The notes beneath the pieces were generated by a model. That model worked only from the letters and a program-made list of their open reading frames with translations, did not search any database and was not told the origin of the DNA. The position numbers and the translations under genes were made by a program. Shown in pieces: positions 47,161 through 57,575 of a stretch of DNA of 64,000 bases (position 1 is the first letter of the stretch; each line of letters begins with the position of its first letter). Source of the stretch: Plumapathes pennacea (taxonomy: Eukaryota; Cnidaria; Anthozoa; Antipatharia; Myriopathidae); NCBI GenBank assembly GCA_964036295.1, contig OZ038462.1:627501-691500 (forward strand). The letters run 5' to 3'.

Positions 47161-48186
47161 TCAGGCAGTGATATACCCAACAAGCTTCACTTGGTACCAG
47201 TTGTTTGAGCCGCCCGTCTGATAGGTACTGGTGATTTTGAAAACCATTTCGTCAGGCAACTGACTGTTCCACGGAGCCAGCAGCTCGTAATAGAACGTGT
47301 TGGCGTATACATTGTAATGGGTATTTGTGACCGAGATCTTGCCAGCCTTCTCGTTCTCTTTCTGATACGCGTGAAAGTTGAGGTAAGCGTGCCCACCACT
47401 GTTCCAGAAGTTACAGAAGACGGATATTATGACGGCTTTGGTGTTTGCGGGAAGCTGAACAGGCATTTTGTCGATGTAAGTAGGGGTCTTCCGATGCAGA
47501 GTGACGCGAGTTAACGAGGGGAATGGTTTATCAACTCTCCTCAAGCTGAAACTACTGCTGCGGTTCAAGGCCAGTCGCTCGAGGTCTTCCATCTTCTCCT
47601 CCGCCGCTTTCAGCTTGGCCACTAGTTCTTCACTCTTTTGCTCCAAAGCTGTAAAGCGGTCCTCTGTAAGCCAGCGACTCTCGCACAGTTTCCCCGAAAA
47701 GCCCGGCAAGCAATCGCACTCAAAACCAAACAAAGTCGTCTTGCATCGGCCATCGTTGCGGCAAGGACATTTCTGCTCACACTTTGGACCATGGAAGCCG
47801 AGAGACGGATCACACTGACAAGTGAAACACTTGTAGCCGTCGTGGCACGTCCCTTGATTGCAAGGGTTCTTCACAGCAGCGCAGCAGTTGTCTACGGAGT
47901 CTTTGCCAAAGAACTGGGCGATTTTGGTCGCGTCGCTGATAGCGCTGATTCCAATATAATCTTGAAGTTGTTTCACCGTCATGTGCTTCAATATTGAGGC
48001 GTCGATGCGTTGTTGCTGGAAAAGCTTCAGGTAGTTGGCTACGTCGTTATCAGCGACGCCAGCTTGCTTGAGGAGAACTCCCAAGGTGTGATCTTTGCGG
48101 CATACTGTTACTTGCGACCCCATCCCAGCTTCTACCTGAAGTACAACGCAAATGAACAGGACGGCGAATACGAACTTGTGTCCCAT
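47161..48186 (-). CDS. Secreted SAM-EGF protein, array copy 1
   Basis: A 341-residue intronless gene. Signal peptide 1-20 (MGHKFVFAVLFICVVLQVEA). A SAM-like domain follows at about 33-93 (YLKLFQQQRIDASILKHMTV, then GISAISDATKIAQFF). EGF-like domain 1 is about 101-136 (NPCNQGTCHDGYKCFTCQC) and EGF-like domain 2 about 138-168 (CPCRNDGRCKTT…CDCLPGFSGKLC). A coiled coil runs about 174-207 (LEQKSEELVAKLKAAEEKME) and a beta-rich C-terminal domain about 225-341 (PANTKAVIISVFCNFW, YQTGGSNNWYQVKLVGYITA). Presumably extracellular, perhaps multimeric through the coiled coil. Unlike other copies it has two single-codon insertions, an extra Tyr in the SAM core (QLQDYIGIS) and an extra Cys before EGF 1 (DNCCAAV), which leaves an unpaired cysteine. 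A TTTATT (AATAAA) near 47002 marks the 3' end. Confidence 0.92.
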   Translation of the reverse strand: MGHKFVFAVLFICVVLQVEAGMGSQVTVCRKDHTLGVLLKQAGVADNDVANYLKLFQQQRIDASILKHMTVKQLQDYIGISAISDATKIAQFFGKDSVDNCCAAVKNPCNQGTCHDGYKCFTCQCDPSLGFHGPKCEQKCPCRNDGRCKTTLFGFECDCLPGFSGKLCESRWLTEDRFTALEQKSEELVAKLKAAEEKMEDLERLALNRSSSFSLRRVDKPFPSLTRVTLHRKTPTYIDKMPVQLPANTKAVIISVFCNFWNSGGHAYLNFHAYQKENEKAGKISVTNTHYNVYANTFYYELLAPWNSQLPDEMVFKITSTYQTGGSNNWYQVKLVGYITA

Positions 48187-48254
48187 TTTCGATGCTTGTG
48201 ATATCGTCCTTGCGTGGCCGAAAAGCGAATGAAAACAGTTACGATGTTTTGATG

Positions 48255-48261
48255 TTTTGTA
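48255..48261 (-). promoter_or_regulatory. TATA-like box of copy 1 (TACAAAA)
   Basis: Aligned to the TATA boxes of the other copies. It sits about 70 bp before the ATG. Copies 1 and 2 (52299-52305) read GGTACAAAAC, copy 3 (56619-56625) reads GGTATAAAAC and copy 4 (59685-59691) reads GGTATATAAT. Confidence 0.55.
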
Positions 48262-48829
48262 CCTTCTAAACTCTTAGCTGATGCTGCAACTTTCTCCTCA
48301 GTGTTTGCAAAGGAAAATACAGCAATCCGGTTGGGAGAATATGGAGATCCATAAATGTGTTTATCAGCTCAGTCTCAAGGGCCTATTTTTCAAAGCTGAA
48401 GCATGCTTTGACAGGATCAGCGAAACGTGACCTTGATAAAACGGAATTTTTGGTTAAAAGCGATTCTCGAACACGCAACAAGTTGTGCAAGCGTGTAATA
48501 AGTACAAGGTAACTCAGCAGAATTTGTGGGGTCATATAGTTAAGCTCTGGAAAGAGAGTAGCTTGCTAATGCAGCCCTTTCATGCTAGAAGCGGTAAAAT
48601 TCCATGCTAATGTAGTCAAATGCCAAGAGGGTTGCTACCATTTACACAAAAGATGCGGAAATTTCTATTCCAAATCAGATGGATCAGACAATTTGCGGAA
48701 AATCCATTGGGTTGGAACGGACCGCCGAAAATTTTCGTACCTTTTGAACATTTCTTTCGTTTCCAGTCTCCCTTTGAGGAATCACTTGGAATTAACTTAG
48801 GGAACAACAAAACTTAAGTTTTACCGATA

Positions 48830-49050
48830 GAGGAGATGAAGCCAACAATATCCTTTATTCAAGGGGTACCGGCCCTTTCATATACCTCCAGCCTATTAAA
48901 CAAGGCACTCCTTTCATATAACTTAGACTTAAAAAGGTACCCCTTTTACACCTTCAGCCTAAAAAAGGTACACCTTTGGGCGGAGCCTCGCCGTATAGTC
49001 CCGCCACTATATGGAGCAAACCAACCCCCCTCCCGGGCGAAAGCGCTTGA
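48830..49050. repeat. GGTACC/CTTTCATATACC short-repeat block, unit 1
   Basis: Successive AAGGTACCCCTTT, AAGGCACTCCTTTCATAT and AAGGTACACCTTT words, each separated by CAGCCTA or similar. The same block is in unit 2 at 52855-53070. It is a small degenerate minisatellite within the array unit. Confidence 0.7.
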
Positions 49051-49854
49051 GTGAAAATTTCTTTGCTCTCCGTCATTTGTCAACAATAATCATTATGCAA
49101 ATCTGGATAAAGCGATAACTTAACCAATGTGAAGTGATTCTCAAATTCTGGGCATTTACGTTTTCAGTATGGAATTTTTACGTTCAAATTGCAAGACCCT
49201 TCTCAGGGTGATTCAGTAAGGGCCCGGTGTGAGGGGGATGCCGAATTCGCAGGCTAGGAGAGAGAAAACAACATTACATTAATGAGCCTAACCCTCAGTT
49301 TAGGGAATGCATATGAAGACACTGATTACAACTGCGTTCGTTGTCAGTGCGGACTCGAAGTAAGCAAACTCAGACATTTTTCTCGGTGGCCGGTGAGTTA
49401 ACCCACCCGACGCGTACAGAACGACGGACCCGATCGAAAGGTCGTTAGAGGAAAACGTGAACTCTTGAGAATGATTTTTTATACCGATTTCTAGATCTCT
49501 CTCTCAGATGAAGCTGGTTTATTTAGAATTTTTCGGTTGTCGACTAAGTCTTTCAGTCGGTAACTGAATTGAGTTGTGTCTGACAAATCGCGGTCGTTTT
49601 GGATCTATTCTTCAAGGGCAAGTTTATCGTAATATCGCGGACAAACTTTCAGACCTTTGCGAGCTATTCTCGCTCTTGGACAAATAAATTTCGTAACTTT
49701 TGTTTTCTCAGTCACAACAACAGCTGGGGCAAGAATGATGATTAGTTATCGTGGAACTTGACCTTTCATGGGCATTTCAAAGCTGAACTTTCTATATATT
49801 TGGTTTCTGGAAGTGTGTTCCTTGTCATTGTGGTGATTTTAGCTCACTCCGCTA

Positions 49855-50225
49855 TGCACCAGTCAATTGTAACCCCCACCCCCCCCCCCCCCCCCCCCCC
49901 CCTCACCTCGGGGAATAGTGGGGACATGGATTTTCTTTGTTGCAATAATCGACTATTCCCCCACCCCATGGGACATAATGTGCTGACAAATCCAAAAATT
50001 TGGCAAAATCTTACAAGAGGCTTTGCACAGAAACTTCTCTCACGAACGAACCGCGTGGTCGAACTGGACGAGGTCGCACTGCATCATATTTTTGGTCAAA
50101 TCTCCCACCTTGAGCCCCACCTCCGCAGGTCGGGAATCATGAAGAGAAAATCCCCCACCCCTTCGGGCTTAAACACCTTTCAAATACGAACAAATGCCCC
50201 ACATTGCCCCACCATTCCCCGAGGT

Positions 50226-50258
<33 letters not shown>

Positions 50259-50281
50259 GGGGGTTGCAATTGACTGGTGCA
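49855..50281. mobile_element. MITE with TGCACCAGTCAATTG termini and C/G-tract subterminal arms
   Basis: TGCACCAGTCAATTGTAACC at 49855 pairs with GGTTGCAATTGACTGGTGCA ending at 50281, followed on each side by long poly-C and poly-G runs and by CCTCGGGGAATAGTGGGG paired with CCCCACCATTCCCCGAGG. TTA flanks the right end (50282-50284). Comparison with the empty site in unit 1 (TACTTA|CACAG at 46201) supports a TTA duplication, as made by PIF/Harbinger elements. The left flank in this unit has been deleted up to the element. The 171-codon Pro/Gly frame inside is an artefact. Confidence 0.85.
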
Positions 50282-51207
50282 TTACACAGTCGATCACCAG
50301 CAGCAACTACTTGAGTTGACATCCGATATCTTGTAACCCGACTGGTCGCTTCACGCACCAAACGTTCTCTCATTAACATTTCAAGATAAGCGATCATGAG
50401 CCCACATGTGAGCATGCCATATATCTTTGTTTTGAAGCTTGTGTAACCAAGCCTCATTTGTAACCTGGCTTTTCTTCTGGTTATCGTAGACTGGAAAGTG
50501 GATGACAGCAAAAATAAAACCGGTCTTACGGGAATTTCTCACCATGACTTAAGGTGGCTCAAGGCTTACAAAGCTGGATCACAACCAGTGTCAAACAATG
50601 CAGTTTTCGTACTCAACAACAAATACATAACACATAACTTAGTGTATTTTCCGGTCCGGTTTCTGTAAGGAAGTTAGTCCGTGTTCAGAAGATTTCTCTT
50701 TGGGGGAGCATAGGGTGGTTGCTACCGGGGTCAAAATCAATGATTAAAAATTATGTTCTGCCTGTTGCTGGCAAACACAACATGAAAACGCAACAGTGAC
50801 GTTTGACAACATAGAAGCCGATTCCAACAGAATATTACAAACAAGTTTGCCAGCACTCTTGGCCAATCAGTTTTTAGCTACGAACATTAGTCTTCTTCGG
50901 ACGCACGTAACTCGTAAATCGAAACAAGGCAAACGAACAACGATGCAATCGCGAGAAATTCAGTTTGCTGGGGGTTTGTTTTTCAACTACAGGGAAAATA
51001 GTGTCTTTCCATTTGACAGCTTGAAAGAAAAAGAAAAAACAGTTTTGTAATTGTTTAGCAGTATTTTATTTCCCTGCGTGTTATCTAAAGCAAACAACTA
51101 TGAATAACAAACACAAACACAATATATATACTGACCCTTAAACAAGTAACTGAGCTAATTTAGGAAAAAACAAAAAGAAACAAAAAAACCAAGTCAACAC
51201 TTTCGTA

Positions 51208-52233
51208 TCAGGCAGTGATATACCCAACAAGCTTCACTTGGTACCAGTTCTTTGAGCCGCCCGTCTGATAGGTATTGGTGATTTTGAAAACCATTTCGTC
51301 AGGCAACTGACTGTTCCACGGAGCCAGCAGCTCGTAATAGAACGTGTTGCCGTATACATTGTAATGGATATTTGTGACCGAGATCTTGCCAGCCTTCTCG
51401 TTCTCTTTCTGATACGCGTGAAAGTTGAGGTAAGCGTGGCCTCTAACGTTCCAGAAGTTACAGAAGACGGATATTATGACGGCTTTGGTGTTTGCGGGAA
51501 GCTGAACAGGCATTTTGTCGATGTAAGTAGGGGTCTTCCGATGCAGAGTGACGCGAGTTAACGAGGGGAATGGTTTATCAACTCTCCTCAAGCTGAAACT
51601 ACTGCTGCGGTTCAAGGCCAGTCGCTCGAGGTCTTCCATTTTCTCCTCCGCCGCTTTCAGCTTGGCCACCAGTTCTTCACTCTTTTGCTCCAAAGCTGTG
51701 AAACGGTCCTTTGTTAGCCAGCGACTCTGGCACAGTTTTCCCGAAAATCCTGGCAGGCAATCGCACTCAAAACCAAACAAAGTCGTCTTGCATCGGCCAT
51801 CGTTGCGGCAAGGACATCTCTGCTCACACTTTGGGCCATGGAAACCGATAGACGGATCACACTGACAAGTGAAACACTTGTAGTCGTCGTTGCACGTCCC
51901 TTGATTGCAAGGGTTCTTCACAGCAGCGCAGTTGTCTGCGGAGTCTTTGCCAAAGAACTGGGCGATTTTGGTCGCGTCTCCGATAGCGCTGATTCCAATA
52001 TCTTGAAGTTGTTTCACCGTCAAGTGCTTCAATACTGAGGCGTCGATGCGTTGTTGCTGGAAAAGCTTCAGGTAGTTGGCTGCGTCGTTATCAGTGACGC
52101 CAGCTTGCTTGAGGAGAACTCTCAAGGTGCGATCTTTGCGGCATACTGTTACTTGCGACCCCGTCCGCCCAGCTTCTACCTGAAGTAAAACGCAAATGAA
52201 CAGCTGGGCGGCAAATACGAACTTGTGTCCCAT
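51208..52233 (-). CDS. Secreted SAM-EGF protein, array copy 2
   Basis: Intact, 341 residues from ATG 52231-52233 (an upstream in-frame TTG at 52278 is not the start, because the signal peptide begins at MGHKFVFAAQLFICVLLQVE). The domain order is the same as in copy 1. Features of this copy are GRTGSQVTVC after the signal peptide, the normal QLQDIGIS in the SAM core, a single Cys before EGF 1 (DNCAAV), and the variable pair VR in NFWNVRGHAY. Upstream is a weak TACAAAA at 52299-52305. The 3' flank matches copy 1 with small deletions. Confidence 0.92.
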   Translation of the reverse strand: MGHKFVFAAQLFICVLLQVEAGRTGSQVTVCRKDRTLRVLLKQAGVTDNDAANYLKLFQQQRIDASVLKHLTVKQLQDIGISAIGDATKIAQFFGKDSADNCAAVKNPCNQGTCNDDYKCFTCQCDPSIGFHGPKCEQRCPCRNDGRCKTTLFGFECDCLPGFSGKLCQSRWLTKDRFTALEQKSEELVAKLKAAEEKMEDLERLALNRSSSFSLRRVDKPFPSLTRVTLHRKTPTYIDKMPVQLPANTKAVIISVFCNFWNVRGHAYLNFHAYQKENEKAGKISVTNIHYNVYGNTFYYELLAPWNSQLPDEMVFKITNTYQTGGSKNWYQVKLVGYITA

Positions 52234-54227
52234 TTTCGCTTGTGATATCGTCCTTGCGTGGCCGAAAAGCGAATGCAAACAGTTACGATGTTTTAATGTT
52301 TTGTACCTTCTAAACTCTTAGCTGATGCTGCAACTTTCTCCTCAGTGCTTGCAAAGGAAAATACAGCAATCTGGTTGGGAGAATATGGAGATCCATAAAT
52401 GTGTTTTATCAGCTCAGTCACCAGGGGTTATTTTTCAAAGCTGAAGCATGCTTCGACAGGGTCAGCGAAACTTGACCTTGATAAAACGGAATTTCTGGTT
52501 AAAAGCGATTCTCGAACACGCAATAAGTACAAGGTAACTCAGCAGAGTTTGTGGGGTCATACAGTTAGGCTCTGGAAAGAGAGTAGCTTGCTAATACAGC
52601 CCTTTCACACCGGAAGCGGTAAAATTCCATGCTAATGTAGTCAAATGCCCAAAGGGTTGTTACCATTTGCACAAAAGATGCGGAAATTTCTATTCCAAAT
52701 TAGATGGATCAGACAATTTACGGAAAATCCATTGGGTTGGAACGGACCGCCGAAAATTTTCGTACCTCTTGAACATTTCTTTCGTGTCCAGTCTCCCTTT
52801 GAGGAATCACTTGGAATTAACTTAGGGAACAACAAAACTTAAGTTTTATCGATAGAGGTGATGAAGCCAACAATATCATTTATTCAAGGGGTACCGGTCC
52901 TTTCATATACCTCCAGCCTATTAAACAAGGCACTCCTTTCATATACCTTAGCCTTAAAAGGTACCCCTTTTACACCTTCAGCCTAAAAAAGGTACACCTT
53001 TGGGCGGAGCCTCGCCGTATAGTCCCGCCACTATATGGAGCAAACCAACCCCCCTCCCGGGCGAAAGCGCTTGAGTGAAAATTTCTTTGCTCTCCGTCAT
53101 TTGTCAACAATAATCATTATGCAAATCTGGATAAAGCGATAACTTAACCAATGTGAAGTGATTCTCAAATTCTGGGCATTTACGTTTTCAGTATGGAATT
53201 TTTACGCTCAAATATCAAGACCCTTCTCAGGGTGATTCAGTAAGGGCCCGGTGTGAGGGGGATGCCGGATTCGCAGGCCAGGAGAGAAAAAACAACATTA
53301 ATGAACCTAACCCTCAGTTTAGGGAATGCATATGAAGACACTGATTACAACTGCGTTCGTTGTCAGTGCGGACTCGAAGTAAGCAAACTCAGACATTTTT
53401 CTCGGTGGCCGGTGAGTTAACCCACCCGACGCGTACAGAACGACGGACCCGATCGGAAGGTCGTTAGAGGAAAACGTGAACTCTTGAGAATGATTTTTTA
53501 TACCGATTTCTAGATCTCTCTCAGATGAAGCTGGTTTATTTAGAATTTTTCGGTTGTCGACTAAGTCTTTCAGTCGGTAACTGAATTGAGTTGTGTCTGA
53601 CAAATCGCGGTCGTTTTGGATCTATTCTTCAAGGGCAAGTTTATCGTAATATCGCGGACAAACTTTCAGACCTTTGTTAGCTATTCTCGCTCTTGGACAA
53701 ATAAATTTCGTAACTTTTGTTTTCTCAGTCACAACAACAGCTGGGGCAAGAATGATGATTAGTTATCGTGGAACTTGACCTTTCGTGGGCATTTCAAAGC
53801 TGAACTTTCTATATATTTGGTTTCTGGAAGTGTGTTCCTTGTCATTGTGGTGATTTTAGCTCACTCCGCTTGCACTTTTCCTAAAATCCTTGCAAAAAAT
53901 GTCCAAACTTTGGACAATCCCAACCCCACCCTTCCTCCCAAACATCCATTTGATGTTAAAGCCAGGAACTGATTGCCCAGGTTAAACGTGAAACTTCACA
54001 TGAGTTGAACGCAATGTACATGAGTAAAACTCATTGTTTGAGCTAATTCGCATTGACCTGACTGTGATTGCTCATTTCATTCCTGTCCTAAATAAAGCTT
54101 TTGCTCCATTTTATTCTCAAATCTAAATGAATGCAAATAAACTCTTTTGCGAGAGGAAACCAATTCAAACTCATGTCGGTCGATCTCGGAACAATCGGCA
54201 GTACCAACAAGCATCAGGAAGTACTTA

Positions 54228-54242
54228 TGCACCAGTCAATTG

Positions 54243-54274
<32 letters not shown>

Positions 54275-54594
54275 ACCTCGGGGAATAGTGGGGACATGGA
54301 ATTTCTTTGTTGCAATAGTCGACTATTCCCCCACCCCATGGGACATAATGTGCTGACAAATCCAAAAATTTGGCAAAATCTTACAAGAGGCTTTGCACAG
54401 AAACTTCTCTCACGAGCGAACCGCGTGGTCGAACTGGACGAGGTCGCACTGCATCATATTTTTGGTCAAATCTCCCACCTTGAGCCCCACCTCCGCAGGT
54501 CGGGAATCATGAAGAGAAAATCCCCCACCCCTTCGGGCTTAAACACCTTTCAAATACGAAAAAATGCCCCACATTGCCCCACCATTCCCCGAGG
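54228..54594. mobile_element. Right-truncated copy of the TGCACCAG MITE
   Basis: Begins TGCACCAGTCAATTGTAACC directly after TACTTA, the intact left insertion junction, and stays collinear with the element at 49855 up to CATTCCCCGAGG. The poly-G arm and right terminus are then missing and array sequence (CAGCAACTACTTGAG) resumes. Its poly-C run is 54246-54274. Confidence 0.85.
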
Positions 54595-55531
54595 CAGCAA
54601 CTACTTGAGTTGACATCCGATATCTTGTAACCCGACTAGTCGCTTCACGCACCAAACGTTCTCTCATTAACATTTCAAGATAAGCGATCATGAGCCCACA
54701 TGTGAGCATGCCATATATCTTTGTTTTGAAGCTTGTGTAACCAAGCCTCATTTGTAACCTGGCTTTTCTTCTGATTATCGTAGACTGGAAAGTGCATGAC
54801 AGCAAAAATAAAACCGGTCTTACGGGAATTTCTCACCATGACTTAAGCCGGGCTCAAGGCTTACAAAGCTGGATCACAACCAGTGTCAAACAATGCAGTT
54901 TTCGTACTCAACAACACATACATAACACATAACTTAGTGTATTTTCCGGTCCGGTTTCTGTAAGGAAGTTAGTCCGTGTTCAGAAGATTTCTCTTTGGGG
55001 GAGCATAGGGTGGTTGCTACCGGGGTCAAAATCAATGATTAAAAATTATGTTCTGCCTGTTGCTGGCAAACACAACATGAAAACGCAACAGTGACGTTTG
55101 ACAACATAGAAGCCGATTCCAACAGAATATTACAAACAAGTTTGCCAGCACTCTTGGCCAATCAGTTTTTAGCTACGAACTTTAGTCTTCTTCGGACGCA
55201 CGTAACTCGGAGAGGAAGTCAGTAAATCGAAACCAGGCAATCGAACGACGATGCAATCGCGAGAAATTCAGTTTGCTGGGGGTTTGTTTTTCAACTACAG
55301 GGAAAATAGTGTCTTTCCATTTGACAGCTTGAAAGAAAAAGAAAAAACAGTTTTGTAATTGTTTAGCAGTATTTTATTTCCCTGCGTGTTATCTAAAACA
55401 AACAACTATGAATAACAAACACAAACACAATATATATACTGACCCTTAAACAAGTAACTGAGCTAATTTAGGAAAAAACAAAAACAACAAACAAAAACAA
55501 ACAAAGAAACCAAGTCAACTACAGTTTCTTA

Positions 55532-56550
55532 TCAGGCAGTGATATACCCAACAAGCTTCACTTGGTACCAGTTGTTTGAGCCGCCCGTCTGATAGGTACT
55601 GGTGATTTTGAAAACCATTTCGTCAGGCAACTGACTGTCCCACGGAGCCAGCAGCTCGTAATAGAACGTGTTGGCGTATATATTGTAATGTGTATTTGTG
55701 ACCGAGATCTTGCCAGCCTTCTCGTTCTCTTTCTGATACGCGTCGAAGTTGAGGTAAGCGTGGCCTCCCCTGTTCCAGAAGTTACAGAAGACGGAAATCA
55801 TGACGGCTTTGGTGTTTGCGGGAAGTTGAACAGGCATTTTGTCGATGTAGGTAGGGGCCTTCTGATGCAGAGCGACGCGAGTTAACGAGGGGAATGGCTT
55901 ATCAACTCTCCTCAAGCTGAAACTACTGCTGCGGTTCAAGGTCAGTCGCTCGAGGTCTTCCATCTTCTCCTCCGCCGCTTTTAACTTCGCCACCAGTTCT
56001 TCACTCTTTTGCTCCAAAGCTGTGAAACGGTCCTTTGTTAGCCAGCGACTCTGGCACAGTTTCCCCGAAAGCCCGGCAAGCAATCACACTCAAAACCAAA
56101 CAAAGTCGTCTTGCATCGGCCATCGTTGCGGCAAGGACATTTCTGCTCACACTTTGGACCATGGAAGCCGATAGACGGATCACACTGACAAGTGAAACAC
56201 TTGTAGCCGTCGTGACAAGTCCCTTGATTGCAAGGCTTCTTCACAGCAGCGCAGTTGTCTGCGGAGTCTTTGCCAAAGAACTGGGCGATTTTGGTCGCGT
56301 CTCCGATAGCGCTGATTCCAATATCTTGAAGTTGTTTCACCGTCAAGTGCTTCAGTACTGAGGCGTCGATGCGTTGTTGCTGGAAAAGCTTCAGGTAGCT
56401 CGGTGCGTCGTTATCAGCGACGCCAGCTTGCTTGAGGAGAACTCTCAAGGTGCGATCTTTGCGGCATACTGTTACTTGCGACCCCATCCCAGCTTCTACC
56501 TGAAGTACAACGCAAATGAACAGGACGGCGAATACGAACTTGTGTCCCAT
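55532..56550 (-). pseudogene. SAM-EGF array copy 3, frameshifted in EGF domain 2
   Basis: ATG at 56548-56550 opens the same signal peptide, SAM-like domain and EGF 1. Near 56067-56070 the A-run CCGAAAAGCCC of copies 1 and 4 has lost one base (CCGAAAGCCC). The frame shifts after CDCLPGF and stops shortly after; the coiled coil and C-terminal domain continue in another frame (55532-56083) without stops. A single 1-base loss with everything else open suggests a very recent mutation, or a sequencing/assembly error in a homopolymer. It has the best TATA box among copies 1-3 (TATAAAA, 56619-56625). Confidence 0.85.
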
Positions 56551-57220
56551 TTTCGATGCTTGTGATATCGTCTTTGCGTAGCCGAAAAGCGAATGCAAAC
56601 AGTTACGATGCTTTGATGTTTTATACCTTCTAAATTCTTAGCTGCTGCTGCAACTTTCTCCTCAGTGTTTCAAAGGAAAATACAGCAATCCGGTTGAGGG
56701 AATTTGCAGATCCATACATGTATTTCATCAGTTCAGTGACCAGGGATTATTTTTCAAAGCTGAAGCATGCTTCGACAGGGTCAGCGAAACTTGACCTTGA
56801 CAAAACGGAATTTCCAATTAGAAGCGATCCTCGAACACGCAGTCGTGCAAGCGTGTAAGAAGTGGAAAGACAACTCAGCAGAATTCGTGGGGTCATACAG
56901 TTAAGGCCCTGGAAAGAGAGTAACTTGCTAGCCCCTTCACGCCGGACGCGTAATTCCATACTGAAGTCAAGTTCCCAGAGGGGCGTCTAACAGGGTATCT
57001 AAATTTACCATTTTGTCTCTCTGGAACAGGGTCAGGGTCACAGGAACTCAGCGGCACACCCCCATACTTAATTTACGGGAGTGTCCTCCCCCCCCCCCCC
57101 CCCCCCCGGGCCATTTACACAAAAGATGCGGAAATTTCGCTTCAAAATCAACTGGATCAGACAATTTTCGGAAATTCCATTCGGTTGTAACGGACCGCCG
57201 AAAATTTTTGAACCACTTAA

Positions 57221-57449
57221 GCTGGTGTTACACTGGTCGATTTGCAACGACGATTTGCAACGCCGATTCGCTTCAAATTCACGCAGCGGTGTTGCAAGTT
57301 TTTGAATCGCTTTCAAAAACTTGCAACGCGTTGCAGCACTGCAAACATCGCGAAAAATCGTTCGCAATGGGGTGTTACACCTGAACAATTTTTAGTGCAA
57401 CATCGTATCGTTGCAAATCGTCGTTGCAAATCGACCAGTGTAAGACCAC
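57221..57449. mobile_element. MITE with 40-bp inverted repeats, flanked by TTAA
   Basis: TTACACTGGTCGATTTGCAA near 57228 is complementary to TTGCAAATCGACCAGTGTAA near 57423; about 40 bases pair with one mismatch. TTAA precedes the left end (57217-57220) and follows the right (about 57450-57453), as for piggyBac-type insertions. Units 1 and 2 have uninterrupted sequence here (CGTACCTTTTGAACATTTC near 48738; similarly near 52763), serving as empty sites. Confidence 0.8.
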
Positions 57450-57511
57450 CTTTAAACATTTCCGTTTCCAGTCCCTTTGAGGAATCACTCGCGTTTTGAC
57501 TGACCGAATAT

Positions 57512-57575
57512 GGAGAACTGCAAATGGTCTGGTCCTCCCCCCCCCCCCCCCCCCCCCGGGAGAACTGCAAATGGT
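57512..57575. repeat. Poly-C tract between 16-bp direct repeats
   Basis: GAGAACTGCAAATGGT occurs at 57513-57528 and 57560-57575, on either side of a 21-base C run (57537-57557). TGCAAATGGTCTGGTCCT recurs a third time at about 57660. Confidence 0.75.

Noticed and set aside
47638-47997. Plus-strand frames over each SAM-EGF gene
   Set aside because: Shadows of the minus-strand coding sequence, repeated in every copy.
49758-50273. 171-codon frame with poly-Pro and poly-Gly (and related frames at 45697, 53775 and 54131)
   Set aside because: TTG start; runs from array spacer into the MITE's poly-C/poly-G arms. A hydrophobic stretch (SVFLVIVVILAHSA) is shared by units 1-3 only because the DNA is duplicated.
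50796-51050. 84-codon + strand frame conserved in array units (DNIEADSNRILQTSLPALL…)
   Set aside because: Looks protein-like and I considered a decayed exon, but it lacks an ATG and splice context, and it overlaps the 3' flank of the SAM-EGF genes; conservation follows from unit identity.
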